From CBDBBY01 sp965203215 (lineage in GTDB: Bacteria; Pseudomonadota; Alphaproteobacteria; Rhodobacterales; Rhodobacteraceae), in NCBI GenBank assembly GCA_965203215.1, contig CBDBBY010000001.1, positions 2,914,001 through 2,978,000 of the forward strand: a DNA stretch of 64,000 nt, written 5' to 3'. The position numbers were made by a program, and so were the translations under genes. The notes beneath the pieces are model-generated. The model saw only the letters and a program-made list of their open reading frames with translations. It searched no databases and had not been told where the DNA came from. Below, one piece after another: positions 9,861 to 20,011 of the stretch. Within the stretch, counting starts at the first letter, position 1. Each line of letters opens with the position of its first letter.

Positions 9861-11018
9861 TCAACCGCAAAGCAGGTCGTAGATTTCTCGTCCCGGATAC
9901 CCGTCCGGCGTCAAACCGTACGATTGCTGGACTTCGCGCAAGCTCGATCTTGTCGCCGGACCGGCCAATCCATCCAATCCGCCGGTTTCATACCCCTTAT
10001 CCGCTAGCGCACGCTGCAAGTCTTCGACTTCCTGCTTCGACAAATGATGCCCGGCGGGCGGCCATGCAGTTCTGATTCCGGCTCTTTCCGCGATCTTGTC
10101 CGAAAGATCGCCTACGGAAATCACATACGCGTCGGCCCTGTTGTACGAGCGAAGCGCATTGTAGTTCTCCGACGCAAGCAGCGCAGGACCTTCCTTGCCT
10201 GCGGGAAGCAGAAGCAAGGCCGGACCGAATTTCGAAGAAGACCGCTCGTCCAAAAACCGCACTCCTGCGGCTTGCCATTCCTCGGCGTCCATCCAGTTCG
10301 CCTCCGTCGAAAGCAAGTAGTCGAACCCTTGCGGCAGAACGACTTCCGCAGACCAGCGAACGCCTTTCTTCCAACCGTGCCCGACGAGGTAATTCGCGGC
10401 GGAAGCCAATGCGTCCAGTGGACACGCGCCCCAAATGTCGGGCTTGCGACCTCCTTGAAAGCTGACGGCGAATTCCAAATAGCTTGTCGGCATGAACTGC
10501 GTGTGTCCCATCGCGCCCGCCCATGATCCCTTGAATTCGGGAATCCCGACCGCGCCGGACAGAACGATCCGCACCGCAGCCTTCAGTTCGGCTTCGAAGA
10601 ACTCCCGTCTCGCGCCGCGACTTGCCAATGTCGCAAGCGAATCCAGCACGCGGAAGCCGCCCATCCGCCGTCCGTAGTCCGTTTCGATTCCCCAGATCGC
10701 AATCAGAATCGCGGCATCGACCCCGTACAGGTTTTCAATCTTGGACAATGTTTCACGATTTCCCGCAAACCTGCTTCTGCCTGCTTCAGCTCGCGCCTCG
10801 GATGCGGCGATGCCGACATACTCGCCCATCGAACGCGTGAATTCCGCCTGATTGCTGTATTTTTCAATCACGTCAGGATTGAACCGAATGCTTTCCAAGC
10901 ATTCGTCCATCAGCGGCTCCGAGGCGGATTGCATGAAGGGCGCGTCTTTGAATTCCTCAAGCCAGATTGAGAAATTTTCTTCGTCTTGAGCGAAGTCGGC
11001 ATTATTCATGTCTGACAT
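9861..11018 (-). CDS. MltB-type lytic murein transglycosylase with peptidoglycan-binding domain
   Basis: About 385 residues. The catalytic domain is of the SLT2/MltB type, with the catalytic glutamate in IWGIETDYGR, then GSWAGAMGHTQFMPTSYL and ALASAANYLVGHGW, all typical of the family. The C-terminus (about 310-385) is a PG_binding_1 domain (LQRALADKGYETGGLDG, then GPATRSSLREVQ). Such enzymes cleave the MurNAc-GlcNAc bond to form 1,6-anhydromuramyl products, and specialised ones open the wall for secretion systems. No signal peptide or lipobox is visible at any of the clustered starts (TTG 11024, ATG 11018, ATG 11009), and none is preceded by a strong ribosome-binding site, so the true 5' end may be lost. 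Proximity to dotA and the DsbC-like gene suggests a type IVB accessory enzyme. Confidence 0.85.
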   Translation of the reverse strand: MSDMNNADFAQDEENFSIWLEEFKDAPFMQSASEPLMDECLESIRFNPDVIEKYSNQAEFTRSMGEYVGIAASEARAEAGRSRFAGNRETLSKIENLYGVDAAILIAIWGIETDYGRRMGGFRVLDSLATLASRGARREFFEAELKAAVRIVLSGAVGIPEFKGSWAGAMGHTQFMPTSYLEFAVSFQGGRKPDIWGACPLDALASAANYLVGHGWKKGVRWSAEVVLPQGFDYLLSTEANWMDAEEWQAAGVRFLDERSSSKFGPALLLLPAGKEGPALLASENYNALRSYNRADAYVISVGDLSDKIAERAGIRTAWPPAGHHLSKQEVEDLQRALADKGYETGGLDGLAGPATRSSLREVQQSYGLTPDGYPGREIYDLLCG

Positions 11019-11502
11019 CCGCAATGAGTTTCAAACGCAAAGCTTCGAGGACGAGAAGCGACCTGTTCGCCGAGGGATCCTGACGGATTGATTGCGTCGC
11101 ATGGGAGCAGGCATCGGAAAACATTCGCAGCTACTATATCTTTCTCGCAGAGCCCAGCAGCGCAGTCGCAATCAGCACCGTTCGCTCCCGCTGCCCGGCA
11201 AAATCCTTCCAGCCGGAATTCGTGTCGCTCGAGTCCCGCCAATTCTGCAAGTGAAATTGCCGACCGGGGCCGCATCAACCAACTGCGCTGCAGTCGAATG
11301 AGCCGCGGATCAAGCAAGCCTTTTCCAACAATCGGAAACGAACATGCGAAGCAGATCTCTGAATTACGGAGCGGTTGAACCGGAACGACGCTCCGCCATG
11401 AGGCATTATGCCCCCTACCAAAGACTTTGTTTTCCCTCGCAAGGAATTGGCGGCCATATTTTCCGACATGCGGGCCGCTGCTGCAGACATCTGAATGGAT
11501 CG
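11019..11502. other. intergenic region, nothing recognised
   Basis: Roughly 480 bp upstream of the transglycosylase and downstream of the NDUFA9-like gene. Short frames on both strands lack coding character, and I see no repeat or terminator that I would defend. Confidence 0.5.
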
Positions 11503-12495
11503 CTATCGGCTGCCTTGTTCCGAATCCGAAAGATCGGCGGATTCATGTATGGCGGTGAACTGTCCCGCGGGCCTGTAGCAATACAGATAGCTTTCAAGGA
11601 CGGCTTCCATGGCAGTCGGCTCAATTCCGAATTCCGAGAGCGTCCGGGCCTCGTCCGAAACCACATTGTCATTCGCGAGCTGACGGACTTGATCTTTGGT
11701 CAGCATATTGTTGACGAACACATTCATCGTGATGAATTGCAGAATGTCCAATGCGCCCGCCATCGGCATCGCAACAAATTCGGGGAAACCGACAACCGCG
11801 CGGCGCCGACGCACGCACTCCAGCATGAGGTGCATGAGGCTTCGGAAATCCGCCACCTCAGGACCGCCCAGCTCGTAGATCCCAGGCAACGCCTCGCCGC
11901 ACGCGCCTTTCGCGGCAGCATTCGCGACATCGCCGACGAATACCGGCTGGAATTTCGTGCGGGCCCCGACAAGAGGAATTATCGGCGACATCCTTGTCAT
12001 CGCAGCAAAACGATTGAAGAACTGATCCTCGGCGCCGAATATGATTGAAGGCCGCAAGACGGTCGCGTCAGCAAATCGGGACATGACGGCATCCTCGCCC
12101 TTGCCCTTGCTCGCTGCGTATTTGCTATCGCTGCCCGGATCCGCGCCGATTGCCGAGATGTGGACAAGCGTCTCGGCGCCTTCGCGCGCAGCCGCAGAGG
12201 CGATCCGCTCGGCGCCTTCAGCATGAATGTCGTTAAATCCTTGGCGGCCTGTTTCGACAAGTATGCCTACGCAGTTGACGACCGAGTCGCTTCCCCTGAC
12301 TGCATCGTTCACCGACCGGTCATTCCTTATGTTCGCCGACACCGGTTCGACTTGACCGGGAACGCCGTAGGTCCGAACGAATATCGCCTCGTTCGGTTTG
12401 CGGACGGCAACCCGAATTCTGTGTCCTTGCTTCGCCAGTCTCTGGGCGATGTAGCGCCCGACAAAGCCCGAACCGCCGAAAATCGTAACGATCAT
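11503..12495 (-). CDS. complex I NDUFA9-like NAD(P)-binding protein
   Basis: 330 residues, an atypical short-chain dehydrogenase. It starts with the dinucleotide-binding loop GGSGFVGRYIAQRL and continues with NCVGIL, HISAIGADP, YAASKGKGE and LRPSIIFG, the pattern of bacterial NDUFA9/39-kDa relatives. In alphaproteobacteria these proteins bind NADPH and attach to respiratory complex I at the cytoplasmic side of the membrane. ATG at 12495 is preferred because AAGGATC lies about 8 bases upstream and the Rossmann motif begins straight away; upstream in-frame codons add only an unsupported extension. No nuo genes are near. Family assignment is firm; association with complex I here is inferred. Confidence 0.85.
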   Translation of the reverse strand: MIVTIFGGSGFVGRYIAQRLAKQGHRIRVAVRKPNEAIFVRTYGVPGQVEPVSANIRNDRSVNDAVRGSDSVVNCVGILVETGRQGFNDIHAEGAERIASAAAREGAETLVHISAIGADPGSDSKYAASKGKGEDAVMSRFADATVLRPSIIFGAEDQFFNRFAAMTRMSPIIPLVGARTKFQPVFVGDVANAAAKGACGEALPGIYELGGPEVADFRSLMHLMLECVRRRRAVVGFPEFVAMPMAGALDILQFITMNVFVNNMLTKDQVRQLANDNVVSDEARTLSEFGIEPTAMEAVLESYLYCYRPAGQFTAIHESADLSDSEQGSR

Positions 12496-12905
12496 GGCAA
12501 ACTGATCCTTTTGTGTTCTTCCCAGTTCCCGCATCGCTTGGATTTCGCCCTCAGACAGAAACCTCTCGAAGCTCGCAACACTTGAGTTTTGGGCTCGACT
12601 TCGTATGCGAAAGTTCCAATATCATGACCGGGCATGAAGTGTAATCGTGTCAAATCTGATTCCGAGCACCCGGAGCAGGCATCTTGCAGCCGAGCGGTTG
12701 CAAATTCGTCTCGTCTTCAGGCCGATGATCGGACTTTACATCCCATTACATCCCATTCTGAAGCGATAAGCGTTCATCCGCTTGATCTGATTGCACGCCA
12801 CTGATCAAAGCAAAATGCGAGGTCGTGGTCTTCGCCGATTCCTCAGCCAGATGGAAACTTAGAGTACGAATCAAAATTCGTATTTTATTGTTTATTATCA
12901 TTACC
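12496..12905. other. intergenic region, nothing recognised
   Basis: No gene seen. The part near 12855-12905 is AT-rich with a small palindrome (ACGAAT-CAAA-ATTCGT) and precedes the IS110 fragment. A short duplicated ACATCCCATT occurs near 12736-12758. Confidence 0.4.
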
Positions 12906-13163
12906 TTATGTTCCTTCCGTGCGCGACAGCTCGTGCAGTTCGATGATCTCCGGAGACGGCGCGTCCACCTCCCGGAACGCTCTCCGGTCGGTGGCGAGCG
13001 CTCCAGCCAAGGCGCGGGCGTTCCTCCGGGCGTCCTTGGCTCCGCCGAGAAGAACCGGCCGCGGAAGCGGTCGACCTGCTTGGGGTTGAGCGCGAACACC
13101 GCGACGACGCGCTCGAGAAGGGCGTCCACCTCCGGGCCGTGCGGCTTCTCGAAGTAGTGTACC
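12906..13163 (-). pseudogene. IS110-family transposase fragment
   Basis: Two frames read together give an N-terminal IS110 DEDD-domain segment: KPHGPEVDALLE, VFALNPKQVDRFRGR, then after a frameshift near 13045 GAKDARRNARALAGAL and IIELHELSR. In active members the middle motif is normally KDDRRDA; here an aspartate is replaced by alanine and another by asparagine. The start, the C-terminal serine domain and both ends are missing. It is a dead relic, different from the IS110 at 29638-31400. Confidence 0.75.
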
Positions 13164-13315
13164 GATAGTTCTGTAATTGGTGTCAATAGGCATCTAATCA
13201 TGTCCCATTTTAGGCATTCAAGGCTGACCCGCAGCGAGGAGTGGATTTTTGGGGTGGCAGGAGCCGGAGGGCTTTCGGGATGGGACGGTGATGGCGCCGC
13301 AGAACTAGTGGCTCG

Positions 13316-13415
13316 ACCATGCTTTATAGCAAGCCGCACCGCCCGTCTTCATCATCTCGCACAGTTGCATGATGCCGCGGCGGACCGCGAACCAGAAGGA
13401 AGAGAGCATGAGGCC
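13316..13415 (+). mobile_element. IS110-type leader remnant
   Basis: Matches the sequence just upstream of the IS110 transposase at 29823: GACCATGCT, AGCAAGCC, CACCGCC, then GGACCGCGAACCAGAAGGA and GAGAGCATGA at the position of the start codon. No IS110 reading frame follows. It is a third remnant of this element in the window. Confidence 0.7.
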
Positions 13416-13539
13416 GTTGAACAACCCGGCCCTCGGCGATTTCCGGGCCGGCTGACGCGGCGCGTCCGGTCGGAGGTCCGCCGGGCGGAGTCAGGCGAAT
13501 CCGGCCCGCCCATCGCGCCGGAACCGCGGAAACGAGCAT

Positions 13540-13910
13540 TTCGCGCATCCGAATCAGGCCGGAGGCGGGGAATCGCGCATCCATAGCGGCCGCGAGCCAC
13601 TTCAGGTTGATCGCGGCGGCCGTCGGGCAGGACTGGATATTCATGTTGCCGAGGCCGCGCCGCACGGCGCGGCCCGTGTCGGGTCTTCGTTTCCCCGTGG
13701 AAGCCCTCGGATCGCCAGAAATGGCGCCGGCAGAGCTGCCGGTCCTCTTCGCTCCTTTGAAGCGTCCGCCGACGGCCGCGCAGCAGCGCCGGATGGTCGC
13801 CGTCCTGCGCCGACTCTGCTTGGACAGGCAGTCGCCTTTGAGCGGGCAGCGCGCGCAGTCCTTCGCCTTGGCGTGGAAGAACCGCCCGTGCTTCTGAGAG
13901 TTTGAACGGA
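13540..13910 (-). pseudogene. IS1182-type transposase C-terminal relic
   Basis: The conserved C-terminal portion of an IS1182-like DDE transposase is spread over frames. Cysteine-rich FFHAKAKDCARCPLKGDCL comes first, then WRSEGFHGETKTRHG (with the acidic catalytic position in SEG), then RRGLGNMNIQSCPTAAAINL. Frameshifts lie near 13795 and 13665. A TIR-like sequence GTTTGAACGGAAA occurs twice around 13900-13950 (second form GTCTGAACGGAAAC), at the junction with the ISNCY element. No functional product is expected. Confidence 0.7.
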
Positions 13911-14075
13911 AATTGAGTGGCTTCGCCTAGATAGTGTCTGAACGGAAACTTCAACCCGTTGAATTTCCTTCATAAAATAGGATTTTTGCTTGCGAATGTT
14001 TCCGGGATTCGGCAGGATTCCCCCGGATTCGCCGCGGATTCGGCGGCTGTTTCAGAATCTTCGGAGGATTTCGGC

Positions 14076-15479
14076 ATGCGGAAGGTCATTTCTGAGCGGT
14101 CCTTTCTGGGCTCGACCGACATCGGGGCGATCGAGCTGGACGCGAAGTCGCGGGACGACATCCCGGCGCTGCTGATCGGGCTTCAGGCGATCTGCATGAA
14201 TGAAGAGACGCGGACGGAGCTGTTCCGCCTTCTGGACGCGCACGTGCTTCCGGGCCGGCGCCGGACCACGGGCCGCCCGGGGATGGACCTGTGGCGGATT
14301 CTGGCGGTGGGCGTTCTGAAGCAGGGCCTCCGGTGCGACTTCGACCGCCTCCGGGAGATCGCGGACCGGCATGCGGACGACCAGGCGTTTCCGGGCCACG
14401 ACGTCCGGTTCGATCCCTGCCGCTACGAGCTCCGGACGATCCGGGACAATGTGGCCCTTCCGGCGCCGGAGATTCTCGGCAAGGCGGGCGATCTGGTCGC
14501 GGCGAGCGGGCAGGAGATTCTCGGAAAAAAGCCTGGCGCAACGTTCGGTCGGCCGCTGCGGCTCGTTCGTGGCGGAGACGGACGTCCACTATCCGACCGA
14601 TGTCAACCTGCTTCGGGATTCGGCCCTCCGCCTGGTCCGGGAGGCGTCGCGGGCCTGCGGATCCTTCGGCGTTCCCGGATGGCGCCGGCGGCGGCATTGG
14701 GACGGCAGGGTCGGAGAGCTGTCCGACGCCGTGAGGACGGCGTCGTCGCAGCGCTCCCGGCCGGATGCCGTCCGCGCCTATCCGGAGGCGTGCTTGACGC
14801 TGACCGGCAAGGCCGAGGGCTCGCCGCCCATGTGCGCCGCTTCGCAAACCAGATCAGGCGCCGCGTGCTCCGGGGGAAGACGATTCCGCAGGGGGAGAAG
14901 GTGTTCTCGATCTTCGAGGAGCACACCCGCTGGATCTCCAAGGGCAAGGCCGACAAGAAGGTCGAGCCCGGGGTTCCGGTCTGCATCGTCGAGGACGGGA
15001 ACGGGTTCGTGCTCGGCCATGAGATCATGTGGACCGGCGGCGACGCCGACGTCGCGGTTCCGCTGGTCGAGCGCTGCCGGAAGGCGTTCCCCGACCTGCG
15101 GGGGTGCAGCTTCGACCGGGGCTTCCACAGCCCGTCGAACCGAAAGAAGCTGGACGACCTGCTGGATCCGGACGCCTTGCCGAAGAAGGGCAGGCTGTCG
15201 GCCGCCGAGCGCGAGCGCGAGGCGGATCCGGCCTTCGCGGCGGCCCGGCGCAAGCACTCCGGGGTGGAGTCGGCGATCAACAGCCTGGAGCACCGAGGGC
15301 TGGACCGGGTCCGGCTGCGCGGCCCGGACGGATTCGAGCGGGCGGTCGGCCTCTCCGTCCTCGCCTCCAACCTCCACCGGATCGGCCAAATCCTTCGCGT
15401 CCTTCGCGGGCGCGAACGCGAGCGAATGCGGCAGAACCGCGAACCGCTGCACCAGTACCGACGACTCCGCGCCGCCTGA
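14076..15479 (+). pseudogene. ISNCY-family transposase with two compensating frameshifts
   Basis: Starts MRKVISERS at an ATG preceded by GGAGG, typical of ISNCY transposases, with GRPGMDLWRILAVGVLKQG and KSRDDIPALL near the N-terminus. At an A-run near 14523-14528 the family sequence moves to the +1 frame (ETDVHYPTDVNLLRDSA) and returns near 14815. The remainder then reads well: FSIFEEHTRWISKGK, CSFDRGFHSPSN, KKGRLSAAE and SGVESAINSLEHRGLD. The formal open frame across this interval is therefore not the native protein between these shifts. It is most likely inactive, unless one shift is a sequence error. A C-terminal remnant of the same element lies at 49400-49745. Confidence 0.8.
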
Positions 15480-15926
15480 GCGGCGCTTCCCCCGGAAACC
15501 GGCCGGCCGGAAGGCGGCCGACGGCGGAGCCTGCGCCGAAACCCCGGAAAACCGATGCGGACGCGGGAATTCCGGCCCTCGGAGCCGAACCGGCCTCGTT
15601 CCCCCTCGAACATGCGCTTCGGAAGACACCCGGCAACCCGTCCGTCCTTGGAAATCGGTGCCTTTTCTGCCAGACACTCAATAGGAAATTGCAGTTTGTT
15701 TGGGCGACCGAAACAGGAACTTTCAAGGCCATGCCGGATTCCGATGATGAACTCCATCAGGCGGTTGATTGCGCGTCAGAACCGGGCGGATGAGCTTCGT
15801 GTGGCTGGAGTGCATCACATTGCTTGCCATTTTTTTTATTCATTGTCTTGTGGCAGGTGATTTGTTATCAGCGATTGTCCAACGCTGTTGGGTGGAATGT
15901 TTGCAAAATATGTGCGGAGAAAACGA
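15480..15926. other. ISNCY right flank and porin leader
   Basis: 15480-15700 is the 3' non-coding part of the ISNCY element; its pieces recur at 49680-49830. 15700-15926 is more AT-rich and probably holds the porin promoter and untranslated leader, but I cannot fix -35 and -10 boxes. Confidence 0.5.
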
Positions 15927-16829
15927 ATGAGAAAAATTTTACTTGCGACGACTGCGGCGATATGCGCCGGGGGAGTTGCATCAGCACAAGGAGTGTCGCT
16001 AAGCGGCGAAGCCAAGTTGGGGGTGTCATACGACAAAAGCGCAGTTGATGAATTTAGTGCGCTTTCCTCGGCCAAGGTCACGTTCACTTTATCGGGCAAC
16101 TCCGACCACGATTTGTTTGGCGGCCCGTTCGGTGCAAGCTTTTCAGTTAATGCCGCTAATGAAGACGAAGTGGGTGACTATGTTGTGTATGTGGGGGCGG
16201 CTGACGGAGTGATCGGCAGGATTGAAGCAGGCACGGACCTCGGCGCTGCCGACAAAAAGTCCGGTGGGCTTAGCGACCCCGGTCTCGACGGCATCGGCTT
16301 GGACGATATAGCCGAAAGGTACTACGGCGGTTCCGGTAAGACGCTCCGGTATGAGAAGGAGCTTGTCCTCCTTCCCACACCCACAACAGTTGCGTTCTCG
16401 TTTGATCTGAAAAACGCTTGGGCAATCGGTGGGGAATACACTCTTACCGATCAACTCACGCTCGGAGCCGGGTACGACCACAAGGAGATTGCGTTAGAAG
16501 GCGGAGGCGAAAGGACCGAAAATACTCTGTCGTTCGGAGCAATTGGTAATTTGGGGCAAATGAATGCGGCGTTCCTTTACAGTTCTCGGTCATCAACAGG
16601 CCAGCCCGGCCAAACAGGTTATGGGCTTGAGGTCGGGTATACCGTGGGCAATGCTCAATTGACCGCAATCTATGCTAAAAACGATGGCACGGATGATATA
16701 CCGAGCGGCGAGTCTGGCTGGGGTGTTGGCTTGAACTATGATTTTGGCAGTGGACTGTCATTTAAGAGTGCATACGGTACTGTCAACGATACAGCGAAGG
16801 CCAACGCCGGTTTCCTCTTGAAGTTCTGA
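15927..16829 (+). CDS. outer-membrane porin, Rhodobacterales type
   Basis: 300 residues with a clean signal peptide (MRKILLATTAAICAGGVASA, cleavage near residue 20-22). The mature protein is a beta-barrel: alternating hydrophobic and polar strands, Gly/Asp-rich turns (GSGKTLRYEKE, GVGLNYDFGSG), and a final strand ending in phenylalanine (GFLLKF), the recognition signal for outer-membrane insertion. A loop motif GRIEAGTDLGAADK matches general-diffusion porins of Rhodobacter relatives. ATG at 15927 has GGAGA 8 bases upstream; the longer in-frame start at 15888 would spoil the signal peptide. A strong terminator follows 20 bp after the stop, so it is monocistronic. It is one of the few host housekeeping-type genes here and is flanked on both sides by dead insertion sequences. 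Confidence 0.9.
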   Translation: MRKILLATTAAICAGGVASAQGVSLSGEAKLGVSYDKSAVDEFSALSSAKVTFTLSGNSDHDLFGGPFGASFSVNAANEDEVGDYVVYVGAADGVIGRIEAGTDLGAADKKSGGLSDPGLDGIGLDDIAERYYGGSGKTLRYEKELVLLPTPTTVAFSFDLKNAWAIGGEYTLTDQLTLGAGYDHKEIALEGGGERTENTLSFGAIGNLGQMNAAFLYSSRSSTGQPGQTGYGLEVGYTVGNAQLTAIYAKNDGTDDIPSGESGWGVGLNYDFGSGLSFKSAYGTVNDTAKANAGFLLKF

Positions 16830-16850
16830 TCAGAACTGAACCTTGAGTTT

Positions 16851-16880
16851 AAAGAGCGGGCAGATTACCCGCTCTTTTTC
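16851..16880 (+). terminator. Rho-independent terminator of the porin gene
   Basis: A perfect 10-bp stem AAAGAGCGGG (16851-16860) pairs with CCCGCTCTTT (16868-16877) across a 7-base loop and runs into a T-tract. It lies 22 bp after the porin stop. Confidence 0.95.
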
Positions 16881-16943
16881 TGTACTGCTACTTGAAAGTT
16901 CCTAACACGCTGTGCCGTCGCAAAAAAATTAGATTTCTCACAC

Positions 16944-17868
16944 GGGTGCATCCCATTTTCTTTGGTTACGCGGCTGCGGCGCGACAAGCTTTCCACTCGA
17001 GGAAGTCGGGCCAACGCGGGTTTTCGAGGCAGCATCCTATGGCGAGCAGGGCGTTGGCTTCGCAGTGGCGGATGCAGACCGCTACGGCTCCGGAATGGCG
17101 ATCACTTGAGCGACCTGCCCGGCGTCCGGCTGCTCTCTGATCCAGTCCATGCCCGCCGTCCGCCCGCCCTCGTCCGGCGCCGCGTCCCGCACGGCGGCGG
17201 CGCAATCGAGGGCATGGAACAGGTCGAGGATGAAGGTCATCTCCGGTCCGGCGAGGGTCTCCTCGCAGACGGTCCGGATCCAAGGCGCCCCGTCGGACAG
17301 CACCGCCAGCTCCTCGGCCTTGAACAAGGCGTTCCGATGCCCGAACTGCTCCAGGCGGGCCGCGAAGTCCGAGGCCCGGCTGACGCCGGCCGCCCCGCTG
17401 TTGCGGTCCTTCCGAGGCTCCCCGGTCTTCGGGTCCCGGCCGTCGGCCGCGGAGCAGACGACGGCCTTCGCCTCGCTGGTCTTCGCCGCGCCGTCCGCCT
17501 GCTTGCCGGCCACGCCCTCCACCTCGCGGGCGGCCATCGGAACTCCGTCGCCGTCGATCCCCGGCAGAACCCGCTTCGACGCGGGCGCCTCCGCCTCGGC
17601 ATCCTCCCGCTCGAACGCCTGCATCTCTTCGCCGATCCTTGCGACATGGCGCTGCAGAGTCGACGCCGGAACCTCCACGCCGGCCAGATTCTTGAGCTTG
17701 CGGCCCGACTCTTCATAGCTGTCGGAACTGGCGGCATCCGCGCAGAGGCTCTCCGCGCCGGGCGCGGCCGTCTTGCCCTCCGGACCCGGCGTGCGGTCCA
17801 ATTGGCGAAAGCCGACGCCGCAGTCGCGGCAACGGAAGCAGATCCGCTCGACTTGGACCGGCCCAAGG
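16944..17868 (-). pseudogene. ISKra4-type element, truncated copy
   Basis: The outer end GGGTGCATCCCATTTTC at 16944 is the ISKra4-type terminal repeat. Reading inward on the minus strand gives the transposase C-terminus CCLENPRWPDFLEW. There is then a frameshift and an internal loss of about 60 residues compared with the copy at 28829-29472, and then LSDGAPWIRTVCEE, GIDGDGVPMAAREVEGVAGK and RQLDRTPGPEGK. The N-terminal third is gone where the IS21 boundary begins at 17869. It is inactive. Confidence 0.85.
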
Positions 17869-17946
17869 TGTCAATGCTAAAGTAAAATTCCCCAAAAGTG
17901 CTAAAGCAGAATTCCCCACTTTTCGGTGTTTTGGCGGCGAGCCAGT

Positions 17947-18783
17947 TCAGTCGTCGGTTCGGATCTCCTTTCTGGGCCGGCCTCGTTTTTTCGGGGGCGG
18001 CGGCGGCGTGATGGGCGCATTCGTCCGGACGTGTTCGGGAATGAGGTCGGCGTGTTTTCCGGGTCTGTAGCTTGCGCCTTCGATTCGGACGACGACTGCG
18101 TGGTGGAGGAGCCGGTCGAGGAGGGCCGTCGCGACGACGGGATCGCCGAAGATGTCGCCCCATTCGGCGAAGCTTCTGTTCGAGGCGGGGATCATCGCGC
18201 CTTTTTCGTATCTGGCGTCTGCGATTTGGAAGAACAGGCTTGCGCCGCCTTGCGTGATGGGCAAGCAACCGATTTCATCGACGACGAGGATCGCGGCCCG
18301 CGCGAAGAAGCGGATTTTTTCGGCGGGCCGGCCTTGTCGTTCGGCTTTGGCGAGGCTGTCGGCGGGTTCGGCGAGCGTCGTCTTGTAGACGCTCTTTCCG
18401 GCTTTGACGGCGGCGACGCCGAGGGCGGTCGCGAGGTGGGACTTTCCGGTTCCCGGCGGTCCGAGGAAGTGGACGGTTTCGCGTCTCCGGATGAAGTCGA
18501 GCTGGGCCAAGGCGGCGATTCTCTCCCGATCGAGCGAAGGCTGGAATGCGAAGTCGAAGCTTTCGACGGTTTTGACGGGGAGGAGCTTCGCGGTTCGCAA
18601 TGCGATGTCGATTCTCCGCGTTTCGCGCAGGGCGCAATCCTCGCTGAGGAGTGCGTCGATGGCTTCGACGGCTGCGGTCTCGCCCTGCTCCAGCCGCCGC
18701 AGCGTGGGTCCGAGCGCTTCGAGCGCCCGGGGCATCTTCAGTCCGACGAGGGCGGCGCTGATGCGGTCGATGAGTTCGGTCAT
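17947..18783 (-). CDS. istB: IS21 helper ATPase IstB, copy 1
   Basis: 278 residues. An AAA+ core with Walker A GPPGTGKSHLATAL and Walker B AAILVVDEIG, SNRSFAEWGDIFGDP (sensor region) and DRLLHHAVVVRIEG. IstB recruits and activates the IstA transposase on target DNA. Its ATG overlaps the istA stop as ATGA. Relative to the copy at 32624 a few substitutions occur (DEIGCLPI for DEIGYLPI, MIPASN for MILTSN), so activity is uncertain. Confidence 0.9.
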   Translation of the reverse strand: MTELIDRISAALVGLKMPRALEALGPTLRRLEQGETAAVEAIDALLSEDCALRETRRIDIALRTAKLLPVKTVESFDFAFQPSLDRERIAALAQLDFIRRRETVHFLGPPGTGKSHLATALGVAAVKAGKSVYKTTLAEPADSLAKAERQGRPAEKIRFFARAAILVVDEIGCLPITQGGASLFFQIADARYEKGAMIPASNRSFAEWGDIFGDPVVATALLDRLLHHAVVVRIEGASYRPGKHADLIPEHVRTNAPITPPPPPKKRGRPRKEIRTDD

Positions 18784-20011
18784 CGGCTTGCTCCCTGCCG
18801 TTCGAGGCGGCGTCCGACGGCGTCGTGGAAGGCCAGGGACCGCTTCGGCGCCTCCTCGAGCTTGGGCAAGTCGATCCGCGGCGGGGACGGCCTGCGGTGG
18901 CCGGGATCGACCCTGCGGCGGTTCCGGCCTTCGAGGATCGGATGCCGGGCGATCAGCGTCCTGTCCTCGAAGATCCGCACTTCGGCGGGATGCCGCTGCA
19001 CCTCCAGCACGCGCTTTCGTGCGGCGTCCGGCACGGAGTAGAGGTTTCCGCCGACGGAGACCATTCCGTCGCGGCCGGCGCGGCGCTCGACGGTCAGGAC
19101 GGCGTCGTAGGGATGCGCGGGCAGCGGAATCAAATAGCCTTGCTCTTCGGCGAAGGCCTGGTCGACGATCCGGCCGGTGGCGGCGTGGACGCGCGGATTG
19201 GCGATCTCGCCGCGCCAATCGTCGAATTGCGCGTTGAGGTCGTCGAGGCTGCGGAAGGTCCGGTCGAGGAAGAAGTCCTGGCGGATGCAACGGAACGGCC
19301 GCTCGACCTTGCCCTTGGTCTTCGCCCGGCAGGCTTTGCAGGCTTTCGGCGCCGATCCGTAGTGGTCGAGCAAGGCGACCAGCGACGGGTTGTAGACCGC
19401 GGACCGGTCGGCGTCCTCTCCCAGGACGGCGGTCTTCATCCGGTCGCAGGCGCCTCTTTCGTCGTCCCTCCGCATGCGTCGAATGCGGAGACGTGGCATC
19501 CCGGGACGGTCTCGAGCTTCTGGTCGGCGCAGAACCGCCCCCACAGCCATCGGCTGCATCCGAGGACGAACGGGAACAGATGGACTTTCCGGACGACGCC
19601 GGGCTCGTCGGCGTATTCGGTTTTGAATTCGGCGAAGTCGGCCTGCGCCTGCTCGCCGGGCCCGGTCTCGAAGCGCCGCTCGAACCTGGGCGCCGCGTCC
19701 GGCCGGATCGCGCGGAGATGGGCGGTCACCGCGGCTTGGCTGCCTTCGTAGCCGAGCTCCCGGATCTGCCGGAACAGCCGGCGTCCGGACAGATCCGGGC
19801 AGTTCCCGATCTTTTTGGCGAGATAGGCCTCGTACGGCTCCAGAAGCCGGGGCCGAGGCTTCCGCGGCGAATAGGCCGGAGCCGCGAGGCTCCGATCCAG
19901 CAGTTTGCGGACCGTCTTCCGGTCCAGGCCCGTCCGCCGCGCGATCGCGCTGATCGAAAGGCCTTCCCGTTTCAGTTCTTGCAGCATGACAATCTTCTCC
20001 AGCTTCAACAC
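18780..20011 (-). pseudogene. istA: IS21 transposase IstA, copy 1, frameshifted
   Basis: The N-terminal helix-turn-helix (GLSISAIARRTGLDRKTVRK) and the first part of the integrase core (QAQADFAEFKTEYADEPG) are in one frame up to about 19445. The rest (RMKTAVLGEDADRSAVYNP to the C-terminus) is in another. The copy at 31401 shows the intact junction (GGATKEVLYDRMKTAV). Without frameshifting the catalytic domain is split, so it is probably dead. Confidence 0.9.

Noticed and set aside
14603..15757. Minus-strand 384-codon frame opposite the ISNCY transposase
   Set aside because: Arg/Ser-rich artefact of codon bias; the plus strand carries recognisable transposase motifs throughout.
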